In this document: piece after piece, positions 36,742 through 45,317 of the stretch
Layout: every line of letters begins with the position of its first letter
How positions within the stretch are numbered: position 1 is the stretch's first letter
NCBI RefSeq assembly: GCF_900096565.1
Contig: NZ_FMYP01000003.1
Coordinates: 1-64,000, forward strand
Reading direction: 5' to 3'
DNA from: Williamwhitmania taraxaci
GTDB lineage: Bacteria; Bacteroidota; Bacteroidia; Bacteroidales; Williamwhitmaniaceae
Length of the DNA stretch: 64,000 bases
Position numbers and translations under genes: made by a program
The notes under the pieces: model-generated
What the model was told of the DNA's origin: nothing
Database searches by the model: none
What the model saw: only the letters and a program-made list of their open reading frames with translations

Positions 36742-36755
36742 GAACATACATGTTC
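36742..36755. promoter_or_regulatory. inverted repeat GAACAT-AC-ATGTTC
   Basis: A perfect 6-bp inverted repeat with a 2-bp centre lies about 75 bp before the -7-like element of the DUF2807-like gene. It could be an operator, but only one copy is seen. Confidence 0.35.
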
Positions 36756-36828
36756 AGAAACATACATCAATATAGCGAACAACACAATTATATAATAAAT
36801 TTATAACGCTACATAGCAAACTATTATA

Positions 36829-36836
36829 TACTTTTG
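36829..36836 (+). promoter_or_regulatory. -7 element of the DUF2807-like gene promoter
   Basis: TACTTTTG fits TAnnTTTG, about 38 nt before the ATG at 36874. The -33 region holds only a partial TTTG-like match. Confidence 0.5.
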
Positions 36837-36873
36837 CATCATCTTTGATAAAGCAAAGAAAACAAATATCACC

Positions 36874-37542
36874 ATGGTAACTTTAGGGAAATTAGTAGCA
36901 GTATTAACCATCATTTGTCTACCCTTAATGGGTTTTACAAGCAATGCCATCACCGGGTCGATAAAGGGAGATGGTGATCTTGTTGTTAAAAATTCCGAAA
37001 GCAACCCTTTCACCCAATTGGTTGCCAATTTTGCATATTCCTCCGAGGGCAACACTGAAAACAACATCACGGTTGTTTTGCAAAACACCGGTGATCAAAA
37101 GGTATCAGTTTATGCAGAAAAGAACCTTCAATCTTACATTGAAACAAAAACCGAAAACGGCATTCTTTATCTGAGTGTGCGAAAAGGAAAAAAATTAAGT
37201 CCAACGAGTGCAATTACTATTTATGTGGATGCCTCAACGCTAAAACACATTTCCGGCAAAGGAAATTTAAGATTAGCGTGTACAGCACCCCTCAACTCCG
37301 AATCCTTAAGCATCACTTTTGATGGAGTGCTAAACGGATCATTGGAGGTTAACGTAAACAATCTTCAGGTTAACGTAACCGGAGTGTATGAATTTGGATT
37401 ATTTGGAAAGGCCGACAACGCAACCATTAAAACATCGGGCGTTGGAACACTCGATCACTCCCTGCTTGTAACAAAAAAATTGGAAGCCAAAATAAATAGC
37501 ATTTCAAAAAAGAATTTTCACAGCTTAATTGCTCAGAGATAA
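36874..37542 (+). CDS. DUF2807-like (head GIN) secreted protein
   Basis: This 222-residue exported protein begins with a hydrophobic signal-like segment (LVAVLTIICLPLMGFTSNA). The body has the repeating beta pattern of DUF2807/GIN-domain proteins: QNTGDQKVSVYAEKNLQSYI, TKTENGILYLSV, ITIYVDASTLKHISGKGN and LEVNVNNLQVNVTG. That domain is a short beta-helix thought to serve as an adhesin or surface structure. The C-terminus is shorter than in many relatives. Its function is unknown. It is monocistronic, with its own promoter-like box and a terminator. Confidence 0.75.
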   Translation: MVTLGKLVAVLTIICLPLMGFTSNAITGSIKGDGDLVVKNSESNPFTQLVANFAYSSEGNTENNITVVLQNTGDQKVSVYAEKNLQSYIETKTENGILYLSVRKGKKLSPTSAITIYVDASTLKHISGKGNLRLACTAPLNSESLSITFDGVLNGSLEVNVNNLQVNVTGVYEFGLFGKADNATIKTSGVGTLDHSLLVTKKLEAKINSISKKNFHSLIAQR

Positions 37543-37579
37543 AGATAAGGGTTAGTTAAATTAGGTTAGTTTTAGGTAA

Positions 37580-37602
37580 GAAAGGGCTTCGGCCCTTTTT
37601 TT
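37580..37602 (+). terminator. terminator of the DUF2807-like gene
   Basis: AAGGGC-TTCG-GCCCTT with a stable UUCG-type tetraloop is followed by a T run. Confidence 0.92.
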
Positions 37603-37657
37603 TATGTATTTTCACACCAAAGCAAATGCCGTTCAATCGGGAAGAAAACTTGATTTT

Positions 37658-37963
37658 ATGAGAACTAAACTACTTGAAACTGCTGAGAAAGTTGGATTCA
37701 ACATTGATGGAAGAAAAATGTATTCCAGTCCAAAAACCGAAATCATCCATCTTGATCTGAAATTTGGAGAGGTAATCGAAATGCACTCAAATCCTTTCGA
37801 TGTTGTATTCTACATTCTTGAAGGTGCCGGGATCATTGAGACCCCCGACGAACAGATAACAGTAGAGCAGGACATGTGCATTGAGATATCGGCGGCGGAA
37901 CCACGCCTAATCAGAAACATTGGCGCTGATAGCCTAAGGGTATTAGCCGTAAAGATATTCTAG
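37658..37963 (+). CDS. small cupin-domain protein
   Basis: This is a 101-residue cupin with a first motif VIEMHSNPFDVVFYILEGAG and a second motif IEISAAEPRLIRN; the usual His of motif 2 is not obvious, so metal binding is uncertain. The ATG at 37658 is preferred. An in-frame ATG at 37604 lies right at the end of the preceding terminator T tract and would leave no room for a promoter or ribosome site. It is unrelated in sequence to the other cupin at 36318 beyond the fold. Confidence 0.75.
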   Translation: MRTKLLETAEKVGFNIDGRKMYSSPKTEIIHLDLKFGEVIEMHSNPFDVVFYILEGAGIIETPDEQITVEQDMCIEISAAEPRLIRNIGADSLRVLAVKIF

Positions 37964-38001
37964 CCAGCCTAATCGCCATATAACACAGGAGAATTCCCCT
38001 T

Positions 38002-38655
38002 CTACCTACAATCCTCAAAAAGAGAGTAAACAACCAAAGGCCCTGGAGCAAATTCAAGGGAAAACTGATTGCCCAAAGATTCATTCAATGTTCCCTGCCA
38101 CCACATATCAAGGGTAGCGTTGGTCAATGGATATTTTAAGTTTTGAGTGGTCAACTTTGTTTGCGTATCAAATGAAAAAAGCGAAACCTGCTGTCCCTCG
38201 AAACTCTGAACTACTCCAGAACTCAGCATTGGCAGCAACACACCTGTATCGGTAACCATTACTACCTCCATCCCCTGCTGCGCATAACTTACCATTAACG
38301 CAACATTCCCAATAGTGTGATCTTCGCGTAGCCCTGTTGCACCTATAATCGCAACCGATTTAAAACCATTTTTCCGACAAAACATGATTGCTTTTGTAAG
38401 ATCATTGCTATTTTGATCGGGATCATGATGCAGCTTATCTGCAAAAACCGACTTCACCTCGATGGGAAGCGAATCTAAATCACCAACTACGGCATCGGGG
38501 ACTCGTCCTTTCCCGAGATGCTTAACAGCGGCTCCATCGCAGCAAAGCAAGTATTTTGCCCGCCGCAATACCCTAACCGGAGTTTCGTGGGTTGGATATT
38601 GCCCATTTGCCAGAATTACAGCATCAAACTCTTTATCTAACAGCATACAAATCAT
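38002..38655 (-). CDS. thiamine pyrophosphokinase
   Basis: This 217-residue enzyme transfers pyrophosphate from ATP to thiamine, giving TPP. The motifs are LCCDGAAVKHLGKGRVPDAV, VVGDLDSLP, PDQNSNDLTKAIMFC and the second-domain block GATGLREDHTIGNVAL. These correspond to the TPK catalytic and thiamine-binding domains. It is the last gene of a riboswitch-controlled thiamine uptake operon: receptor, PnuC-type transporter, kinase. Capture of imported thiamine as TPP is the expected role. Confidence 0.93.
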   Translation of the reverse strand: MICMLLDKEFDAVILANGQYPTHETPVRVLRRAKYLLCCDGAAVKHLGKGRVPDAVVGDLDSLPIEVKSVFADKLHHDPDQNSNDLTKAIMFCRKNGFKSVAIIGATGLREDHTIGNVALMVSYAQQGMEVVMVTDTGVLLPMLSSGVVQSFEGQQVSLFSFDTQTKLTTQNLKYPLTNATLDMWWQGTLNESLGNQFSLEFAPGPLVVYSLFEDCR

Positions 38656-38681
38656 CTAAAATACAGGCTATTCTATTCGGA

Positions 38682-39305
38682 TCAACTAACTGAATCCAAA
38701 GGCTTCTCCTCAATACTTTTTTGCCACTGGTAATAGCCAACCACCGCAAGTGTAGTATAGAAAAAGAACAATATAGATGTTGGATACAACCCTTTCCAGA
38801 TATACAAACCTAAAGATACCCCATTTACTAAAACCCACAACCACCATTGCTCAATATATTTTCGGGTAAGCATCCATGTGGCTACAATACTCAGAGCAGT
38901 GGTAAAAGCATCTCCAATGGGCACAGGTGAATCCGTAAACCTACCCAGAACCCATGCCATCAATAAAAACATCAGCAAAAAAGCAACAAACAAATACTTC
39001 CATAAGTAAACTGGTGTTCGCGAAACACGAAGAGGCGTCGCTTCTGCTCCGTTATTTTTCTGCTTTTTTCCATACAGCCAGGCATACCATCCATACAAAC
39101 TGATTACAACATAGTAAACATTTAAGGCCATATCGGCATAGAACTTCGACTCTAAAAAGACTACAATATATAGTCCGGAGGTTAGAATCCCCACTGGCCA
39201 CAACCAAACATTCTCCTTTACTTCAAGGATGAGAAAAATAAAGCCCGAAACGGCACCAAAAATCTCCCATATATGATTAAACGACCAACTCACTATCTGT
39301 TCCAT
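38682..39305 (-). CDS. pnuT: PnuC-family vitamin transporter, probably for thiamine
   Basis: This 207-residue inner-membrane protein has about seven hydrophobic helices. The PnuC family pattern is seen in WEIFGAVSGFIFLILEVKE, WPVGILTSGLYIVVFLESK, YGWYAWLYG and WWLWVLVNGVSLGLYIWKGL. PnuC itself imports nicotinamide riboside. Members placed between a thiamine receptor and thiamine pyrophosphokinase under a TPP riboswitch are PnuT-type thiamine transporters, and that is the basis for the assignment. It lies between those two genes with gaps under 30 nt. Confidence 0.9.
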   Translation of the reverse strand: MEQIVSWSFNHIWEIFGAVSGFIFLILEVKENVWLWPVGILTSGLYIVVFLESKFYADMALNVYYVVISLYGWYAWLYGKKQKNNGAEATPLRVSRTPVYLWKYLFVAFLLMFLLMAWVLGRFTDSPVPIGDAFTTALSIVATWMLTRKYIEQWWLWVLVNGVSLGLYIWKGLYPTSILFFFYTTLAVVGYYQWQKSIEEKPLDSVS

Positions 39306-39333
39306 AATCCGTATGCCAATATGGCCAATTTGT

Positions 39334-41775
39334 TTAAAAGTTTAAAGTAAGGCGCACACTCACATTACGCCCAGCCTGAGGAAAGTAACCATCATCAATG
39401 TAATCGGCTGAGCCATCGGCAAACTGAGCCCGATATACCCATCCGTTGACAAGATACTCTCTATCGAGTATATTGTTAACCATTAAAGCCATTGTTACAG
39501 TAGATTTATCCAATCCCAAACGATACTCAAGCCGCGAATCAAGAACGGCATAGCCATTGATTTTCCGCAGATTGCTCGAACTATTATCGATATACTGCTT
39601 ACCCACCTGCTTACCTAAAAGAGTAACCCGAAGATTCTTTAACGGCTCAACCATTATGGATCCTCCTGAAACAATTTCGGGTGAAAAAGAGATATTGGTT
39701 TCGCCCAAATAATTTACTCGCTGCCCCACAGGATTCCAACCATTCTGATCGTCATTTAAATCGACATACTCAACAAAATCAGTGATCCTGTTTCGAGTCA
39801 ACGCCAAATTACCAGACAGAACAAGCCATGATTTTGGACTATATGAAGCCTCGACTTCAATACCGGCACGATAACTTTTCGCCACATTTGTCATTAAGGG
39901 ATAGCCCACCTCGTTTAGTTTCCCGGTATTCACGAGTTGATTCTTATAGTCCATAAGAAAGATTGTTGATTTGAGCGCTAAAAACTTATTTGCAAACCCA
40001 TAACCTAACTCATAATCAAACAATCGCTCCGATTTTGGTTTTGTGGCACCCCCCTCCTTCGACGCATCCTTCAGATCACTGCGAGCTGGTTCTCGGTTAG
40101 CAACAGCAAAAGAAGCGTAAGCAGAATGTCCATTAAAAAGAAATGAAGCACCGACCTTAGGATTAAGAAAATCCCAACGCGTTGTTTGCCATAGTTCTTT
40201 GTTATCGCTATCGGGTCCTTTCATCTTATAGTAGATATAGCGGTATTGCATATCCCCATATAGAGTCAAATGCGGCAAGACCTCTAACTGCGCTTTAAAA
40301 AACGAATTAAAATCATCCTTGACGCTATTATTGAAATACCATTCGTAGTCATTTGGAATAGTTTGATTCTTCTCAACCCATTTTAGCTTGCCAAAGTGAT
40401 CGCCGTTGTAACGATTTGCACCGCCACCCAGAACAAGATCAACTATTCCTGCTTTATAGTTAAGGGAATATGTTCCGCCGTAAAACTGATTATTGAGCCA
40501 TTTCTGCTGAACAAAATCTGACTTAGTTTGTAAAATACCGCCTACTAACTGATTCGTCAACAAGTATTTTGAAAATTTCGCATCATCCTTGTACTCCTCA
40601 TAGTAACCACGACCAACAGTAAGGTGGGCTGCTGCATTAAAAGTTAACCTTGGAGCAACTTGCAAGGAATAAATGAGCTGATAGTGATTCTGAAAATAGT
40701 TGTCTTGCTCCTTGGCATAGCGATGGAGCAAACCATTGCCATCATAGTACAAGCCAGATGGATTATACTGCCTATTGGTATCCAACGAAGAAGAAGGAAC
40801 CCCGTTCCAACTAATGTCGGTATGCTCCTCGCCCATAATAAAATTAGCCCTCAACACACTCTTCTCGGTAAGCCGTGCACCTGAAATCTGCAGCGAGGTG
40901 TGATCCGAGCCACTATGATCAACATACCCGTCGGACTTGAGTTTGGAATACCTCACATCAAACGAGAACTTATCATGAATCAACCCCGATCCAGTTGCAA
41001 CACTTACCTTCTGGGTATTAAAGGCACCATAAGTCAAATCGATATTCCCATATGCCTCAGAGGGTGCGGTAAGTGTTTGAATGCTTACCGTGCCGCCAAA
41101 AGCACCAGCACCATTGGTAGAAGCCCCAACACCTCGTTGAACCTGCAAAGAGCTAATACTACTAGCCAAATCGGGAAGATCGACCCAAAACACGGTTTGC
41201 GATTCAGCATCGTTGAGTGGAATTCCGTTGAGCGTTACATTTATCCGAGATGGATCAACCCCTCGAATCCGAAAAGCAGTATTCCCAATTCCGCCGCCAC
41301 TTTCGGAGGTAGATACCACTGAAGGCAAACTTCCCAGAATGAGCGGCAGGTCATTCGCGCCATTTGCATCATTCAGTTTGGCTTTTGAGATAGTAGTGAC
41401 AGTCATCGGAGTCTTTGAATTTGCTCGAATACCGCTTACAACCACCTCTTCGCCCATTACCGATCGGGGTAACAACTTTATTTCCTGGAAAACATCACCC
41501 GTAACTTGAAGTTCGACAACGCAATCCAGATATCCCATATAGCTCACACGAAGACTATACTTGCCGGCTTTAAGTCCTGATATCTCAAACAATCCATCCT
41601 GATTTGTATACGCGCCCTTGAAGGTATGCACCAACGCAACTGAGGCGCCAATCAATGGATTATTACTTTCATCCACAACGCTACCCTTCAATTGCCATCC
41701 AACCAAAGAACCACTCTCGGCAAAAGTCGCCAGAGAGAATAAACCAAGACAGAAAATAAATATTAAATTTTTCAT
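39334..41775 (-). CDS. TonB-dependent outer-membrane receptor, probably thiamine
   Basis: This is an 813-residue outer-membrane transporter. The signal peptide is MKNLIFIFCLGLFSLATFAE from the ATG at 41775; an in-frame ATG at 41802 would add residues ahead of it. A carboxypeptidase-regulatory-like domain (about 27-100) follows, then the plug (FRIRGVDPSRINVTLNGIPL, VQRGVGASTNGAGAFGG) and a beta-barrel ending in a hydrophobic C-terminal strand with terminal Phe (VSVRLTLNF). A TPP riboswitch lies in its about 290-nt leader, and transporter and kinase genes follow, so thiamine or a precursor is the inferred substrate. Confidence 0.9.
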   Translation of the reverse strand: MKNLIFIFCLGLFSLATFAESGSLVGWQLKGSVVDESNNPLIGASVALVHTFKGAYTNQDGLFEISGLKAGKYSLRVSYMGYLDCVVELQVTGDVFQEIKLLPRSVMGEEVVVSGIRANSKTPMTVTTISKAKLNDANGANDLPLILGSLPSVVSTSESGGGIGNTAFRIRGVDPSRINVTLNGIPLNDAESQTVFWVDLPDLASSISSLQVQRGVGASTNGAGAFGGTVSIQTLTAPSEAYGNIDLTYGAFNTQKVSVATGSGLIHDKFSFDVRYSKLKSDGYVDHSGSDHTSLQISGARLTEKSVLRANFIMGEEHTDISWNGVPSSSLDTNRQYNPSGLYYDGNGLLHRYAKEQDNYFQNHYQLIYSLQVAPRLTFNAAAHLTVGRGYYEEYKDDAKFSKYLLTNQLVGGILQTKSDFVQQKWLNNQFYGGTYSLNYKAGIVDLVLGGGANRYNGDHFGKLKWVEKNQTIPNDYEWYFNNSVKDDFNSFFKAQLEVLPHLTLYGDMQYRYIYYKMKGPDSDNKELWQTTRWDFLNPKVGASFLFNGHSAYASFAVANREPARSDLKDASKEGGATKPKSERLFDYELGYGFANKFLALKSTIFLMDYKNQLVNTGKLNEVGYPLMTNVAKSYRAGIEVEASYSPKSWLVLSGNLALTRNRITDFVEYVDLNDDQNGWNPVGQRVNYLGETNISFSPEIVSGGSIMVEPLKNLRVTLLGKQVGKQYIDNSSSNLRKINGYAVLDSRLEYRLGLDKSTVTMALMVNNILDREYLVNGWVYRAQFADGSADYIDDGYFPQAGRNVSVRLTLNF

Positions 41776-41989
41776 TTCAATTTTATTTCGAATAACACCC
41801 AAGGAAACAATTCGCTAGCCAAGGATGCGCGTCAAACGACGACACATACAAGCTGATTATCGCTGATTGTTGCCAATTAAAACAATGTGCAAATCAGTCA
41901 GAACGACACAATGACATAAGCCGGCATTTTGCCAAAGTGAAATTCTGAAATCGTCTGTAAGGGGAAGTAAATTCTGATAAAATATACTT

Positions 41990-42066
41990 TTTTCCCTACG
42001 CCGGCACTACCCGGATCAGGTAAAAGGGTATGATCTCAGCCCGTAATATTAAGGCACCCCCAAAAG
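41990..42066 (-). ncRNA. TPP riboswitch (THI element)
   Basis: On the minus strand the aptamer reads GGGGGTGCC at the 5' side, then GGGCTGAGA with ATACCC, ACCTGATCCGGGTA and finally GTGCCGGCGTAGGGA. These are the conserved THI-box segments, including the pyrimidine sensor (CTGAGA) and the pyrophosphate sensor (ACCTGATC). It precedes the receptor gene by about 215 nt. The last segment GTAGGGAA could alternatively pair with TTCCCCTTAC about 30 nt downstream, giving a candidate switch. Confidence 0.96.
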
Positions 42067-42072
42067 ACACGA

Positions 42073-42104
42073 CAAAGGTAAACGAAAAAAATTATAACAA
42101 ACAA
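42073..42104 (-). promoter_or_regulatory. promoter of the thiamine operon
   Basis: On the minus strand TACCTTTG (42080-42073) is a perfect -7 box. A -33 match is either TTTG with a 17-nt spacer or TTGT with a 20-nt spacer. Transcription would begin a few bases before the riboswitch. Confidence 0.6.
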
Positions 42105-42179
42105 CTAAAACAGCAGATGATTGAGAAAATCATTGACTAATAGGCCACTATAATTAGGATCTTCAATTATATGAAACGC

Positions 42180-42210
42180 AAAAAAGGCCGGAAACCTCCG
42201 ACCTTTTAAT
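42180..42210 (-). terminator. terminator of the thioredoxin gene
   Basis: On the minus strand AAAGGTCGG pairs with CCGGCCTTT (one G-T pair) and is followed by TTTTGCG. It lies 15 nt past the thioredoxin stop. Confidence 0.82.
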
Positions 42211-42224
42211 AGCGTTATTGTCGA

Positions 42225-42581
42225 TTACTCGATGCTGAGTACCTCTTTAAATGCTTGCTTAAGACTATCTTTAGGCAGTGCACCCATAGCCATTTGCGGT
42301 TGACCTTCTACCGGAATGAATAGCATGGAAGGAATGGATTTAATACCAAACACCGAAGCTAACTCTTGCTGATCCTCGGTATCCACCTTATAGATGTCGA
42401 TTTTTCCGTCATACTCCTTTGCCAACTCCTCGAGAATAGGGCCTACAGTTTTGCAAGGGCCACACCAATTAGCATAAAAATCAACCAAAGCAGGTCTTTT
42501 CCCTTCAAACTTCCATTCAGAATTTTTCTCGTAGTCGAAAACCTTGGTTTTAAATGTGTCTACAGTTAAATGCTCCAACAT
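42225..42581 (-). CDS. thioredoxin
   Basis: This is a 118-residue cytoplasmic disulfide reductase. The active site is in ALVDFYANWCGPCKTVGPI, and the cis-Pro region is FGIKSIPSMLFI. The N-terminal extension of about 20 residues before the fold is short and uncleaved in appearance. It stands alone with its own terminator. Which of the cell's thioredoxins it is cannot be told, so no gene number is given. Confidence 0.95.
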   Translation of the reverse strand: MLEHLTVDTFKTKVFDYEKNSEWKFEGKRPALVDFYANWCGPCKTVGPILEELAKEYDGKIDIYKVDTEDQQELASVFGIKSIPSMLFIPVEGQPQMAMGALPKDSLKQAFKEVLSIE

Positions 42582-42826
42582 AATCTTTGTTTTTTTAGTT
42601 TTATATACTCTTATTTACATTTCTACATGTGTATATACAAATTCCATTCCAAAAGATGAATTTAAAAGATTAAACCATTTAACGACAAAAATGTTTGTAG
42701 TTTTGTCGCAAAACCTAGCAATTTGGCAGATGCTATAAACTACTAGAAAAGATAACCCAAAGAACATTAACAATTTCCACACATACAAACAAGCCAACCT
42801 TGGCTAAAGCATAACGAAACAAAAGA

Positions 42827-44269
42827 ATGAACAGACATCTAAAGAATCCAATTTTTAATATTATTGCCCAAGTAGCCGAAGAAAAAAAACTACCAGCATA
42901 TGTCATTGGCGGTTTTGTGCGCGACTGTTTGCTTGAGCGACCTTCCAAGGATATCGATATTGTAGTGCAAGGCAGCGGAATTGAAATGGCGGAAGGAGTT
43001 GCGGCTAAGGCTGGCGGAGTTAACGTTACCGTTTTTAAAAACTTTGGGACTGCCATGCTCCGCTTTGGGGATATGGAAATTGAATTCGTGGGTGCCCGCA
43101 AGGAGTCATACCAACGTGAGTCCCGAAAACCCATTGTGGAAAACGGAACCCTAGAGGACGATCAAAACCGCAGGGACTTCACCATTAACGCACTTGCTAT
43201 AAGCCTCAACAAAAATGATTACGGCCGATTAATTGATCCTTTCGGCGGAATAGATGACCTGAAAAACAAGATACTGAGGACACCCCTTGACCCTGAAACA
43301 ACATTCTCGGACGATCCATTACGAATGATTCGAGCCATTCGCTTTGCAGCACAATTGGGCTTTCGCATTGAGGAAAAAGCACTCCAGTCTATCTCCGACA
43401 TGAAAGATAGGATCACCATAGTATCGAAAGAGCGAATTGCTGACGAGCTCAATAAAATAATTGTGTCGCCTCGCCCATCGTTAGGCTTTGTTCTATTTGA
43501 CAAGACTGGGCTTTTGACCTACATCTTCCCTGCTCTCGAAAAGCTCAAGGGTGTGGAGACAAAAGAAGGGAAAGGACATAAGGAAAACTTCTCGCATACG
43601 CTAAAAGTGCTGGAGAACCTAAGGGCCAACACCGATGACCTTTGGCTTCTATGGGCAGCACTTCTGCACGACATTGCAAAACCTGCCACAAAGGCATATA
43701 ATGCAAAACAAGGTTGGACCTTTCACGCACACGAGTTTGTCGGTGCCAAGATGGTTCCGGGCATCTTTCGCGAGATGAAGCTCCCTCTCAACGAAAAGAT
43801 GAAGTATGTTCAGAAACTGGTGCAACTTCACTTACGGCCAATTGTACTTTCGAAGGATGAGGTAACCGACTCGGCAGTAAGGCGATTACTATTTGAAGCA
43901 GGTGAGGATATTGAGGATTTAATGATGCTTTGCGAGGCGGATATCACCTCGAAAAACGAGGCAACCGTCAGGCGACATCTTGGAAATTTTGCATTAGTAC
44001 GCGAAAAGCTTAAAGAAATAGAGGAAAAAGATGCTATCCGTATTTTCCAACCGCCAATTACCGGCGAGGTTATAATGGCTGTTTTCGAGGTTGGCCCATG
44101 TAGAGCAATTGGTGAGATCAAAAACGATATTAAAGAAGCTATCCTAGATGGATTAATCCAAAACAACTACGAAGAAGCGTATGCCTTGATGCTCGAAAGA
44201 GCAAAAGACTTTAACCTTACTGCCAAGCATGACTTCAGCAGCGGTTTTAATACTGCCTCCGAATTGTAA
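42827..44269 (+). CDS. cca: CCA tRNA nucleotidyltransferase with HD domain
   Basis: This class II nucleotidyltransferase adds or repairs the 3' CCA of tRNAs, which is needed here because no tRNA in the window encodes CCA. The head motif is VIGGFVRDCLLERPSKDIDI, with the metal aspartates in DIDI; then RRDFTINALAIS, DDPLRMIRAIRFAAQLGF and a C-terminal HD hydrolase-like part with LLWAALLHDIAKP. At 480 residues it resembles the Bacteroidota two-domain form. The last 23 bp overlap the convergent nuclease gene. A poly(A) polymerase role is a less likely alternative. Confidence 0.93.
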   Translation: MNRHLKNPIFNIIAQVAEEKKLPAYVIGGFVRDCLLERPSKDIDIVVQGSGIEMAEGVAAKAGGVNVTVFKNFGTAMLRFGDMEIEFVGARKESYQRESRKPIVENGTLEDDQNRRDFTINALAISLNKNDYGRLIDPFGGIDDLKNKILRTPLDPETTFSDDPLRMIRAIRFAAQLGFRIEEKALQSISDMKDRITIVSKERIADELNKIIVSPRPSLGFVLFDKTGLLTYIFPALEKLKGVETKEGKGHKENFSHTLKVLENLRANTDDLWLLWAALLHDIAKPATKAYNAKQGWTFHAHEFVGAKMVPGIFREMKLPLNEKMKYVQKLVQLHLRPIVLSKDEVTDSAVRRLLFEAGEDIEDLMMLCEADITSKNEATVRRHLGNFALVREKLKEIEEKDAIRIFQPPITGEVIMAVFEVGPCRAIGEIKNDIKEAILDGLIQNNYEEAYALMLERAKDFNLTAKHDFSSGFNTASEL

Positions 44270-45269
44270 GTAAAACCGGCAAGTGATCGCTAAAGCCACC
44301 ATGATACCGAAAACCAATAAAGGTACGAAATGGTCTTTGTCCAGTATAGGCATCATCACGTTCAAGCAAGAATGGTGCATCAAAGACTTTACAACTGCTC
44401 ATAGGAACGCGCAGGGCATTGTATTCACTAAGCAATGCTTCCGACACCATAACTTGATCGATAACAGCCCATCGACCCTGATACTTGTGAGTTCCCATTC
44501 CATTTGCATAAAGAAGGGAAGATAGGTTAACCAAGGTTTTATTGTGCGATTTTGGTTCGAGATGAGTCCTCGTCTTGAGAATCTTAGCGACCTCAACATT
44601 GGTTGCTTCATCATTAAAATCGCCCATCACCACAATATTGGCCATACTATCACACCGCAATACTGAATCCACCGCCATCGACAATATAGTTGCCGCATAA
44701 CTGCGAGCATGTTCGGTTTCAAGTTCGCCCCCATACTTGGACGGCCAGTGGTTTAAAAAAATATGCAGGCTATCGGTTCCATCGACCAGAAACTTTGCAT
44801 AAAGAATGTCACGCGAAGGATGATCATCGAATTCATACGATCTGATAAAGCGAGAATTTTTCAACCAGAGTCGTTTACTCCGATAAAGCAGTGCCACATC
44901 GATACCTCTAAAATCAGGAGATTCAGCATGCACTATCCGGTATTCGAACTTGGAAAGCGGGGAGTTATAAACTAATCGATTGAGAACAAATCGATTTTCA
45001 ACCTCACACAAGCCAACAATCAATGGGGGTTCGAACTTTCCTGAGGCTACAAGAACCTTACATATCCCATCAATCTTTTTCTCCATTTTATTCCAACTCC
45101 AATGGCGGGCACCTTCAATGGTAAACTCCTGATCGAGCTTTAAGGTATCGTGAAATGGATCGAAAAGATTCTCTACGTTATACCAAAGCATATCGATCTT
45201 AGTGGAATCTTGACCGCAAAGCGACCCTATGCAGAAGAAGGAATACAGGACAATAAAAAAAGTTCTCAT
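44247..45269 (-). CDS. secreted endonuclease/exonuclease/phosphatase family protein
   Basis: A signal peptide (MRTFFIVLYSFFCIGSLCGQ) is followed by the EEP fold: DMLWYNVENLFDPFHD (metal Asn/Glu), GLCEVENRF, NHWPSKYGG (catalytic His region), VVMGDFNDE and GGFSDHLPVLLT. All catalytic blocks are present. The family includes nucleases and phosphoesterases; exported Bacteroidota members are usually unassigned, so the substrate is unknown. The length is 340 residues. It lies 48 nt after the beta-helix lipoprotein gene and may be cotranscribed. Confidence 0.9.
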   Translation of the reverse strand: MRTFFIVLYSFFCIGSLCGQDSTKIDMLWYNVENLFDPFHDTLKLDQEFTIEGARHWSWNKMEKKIDGICKVLVASGKFEPPLIVGLCEVENRFVLNRLVYNSPLSKFEYRIVHAESPDFRGIDVALLYRSKRLWLKNSRFIRSYEFDDHPSRDILYAKFLVDGTDSLHIFLNHWPSKYGGELETEHARSYAATILSMAVDSVLRCDSMANIVVMGDFNDEATNVEVAKILKTRTHLEPKSHNKTLVNLSSLLYANGMGTHKYQGRWAVIDQVMVSEALLSEYNALRVPMSSCKVFDAPFLLERDDAYTGQRPFRTFIGFRYHGGFSDHLPVLLTIRRQY

Positions 45270-45317
45270 GGCAGAACAAATTTAAGTAATCAGCCCACCT
45301 ACTAGTATAATCTTCGT

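Noticed and set aside
42615-42797. Small minus-strand frame upstream of thioredoxin
   Set aside because: There is no ribosome site and no homology clue; it opposes another random frame in an AT-rich intergenic gap.
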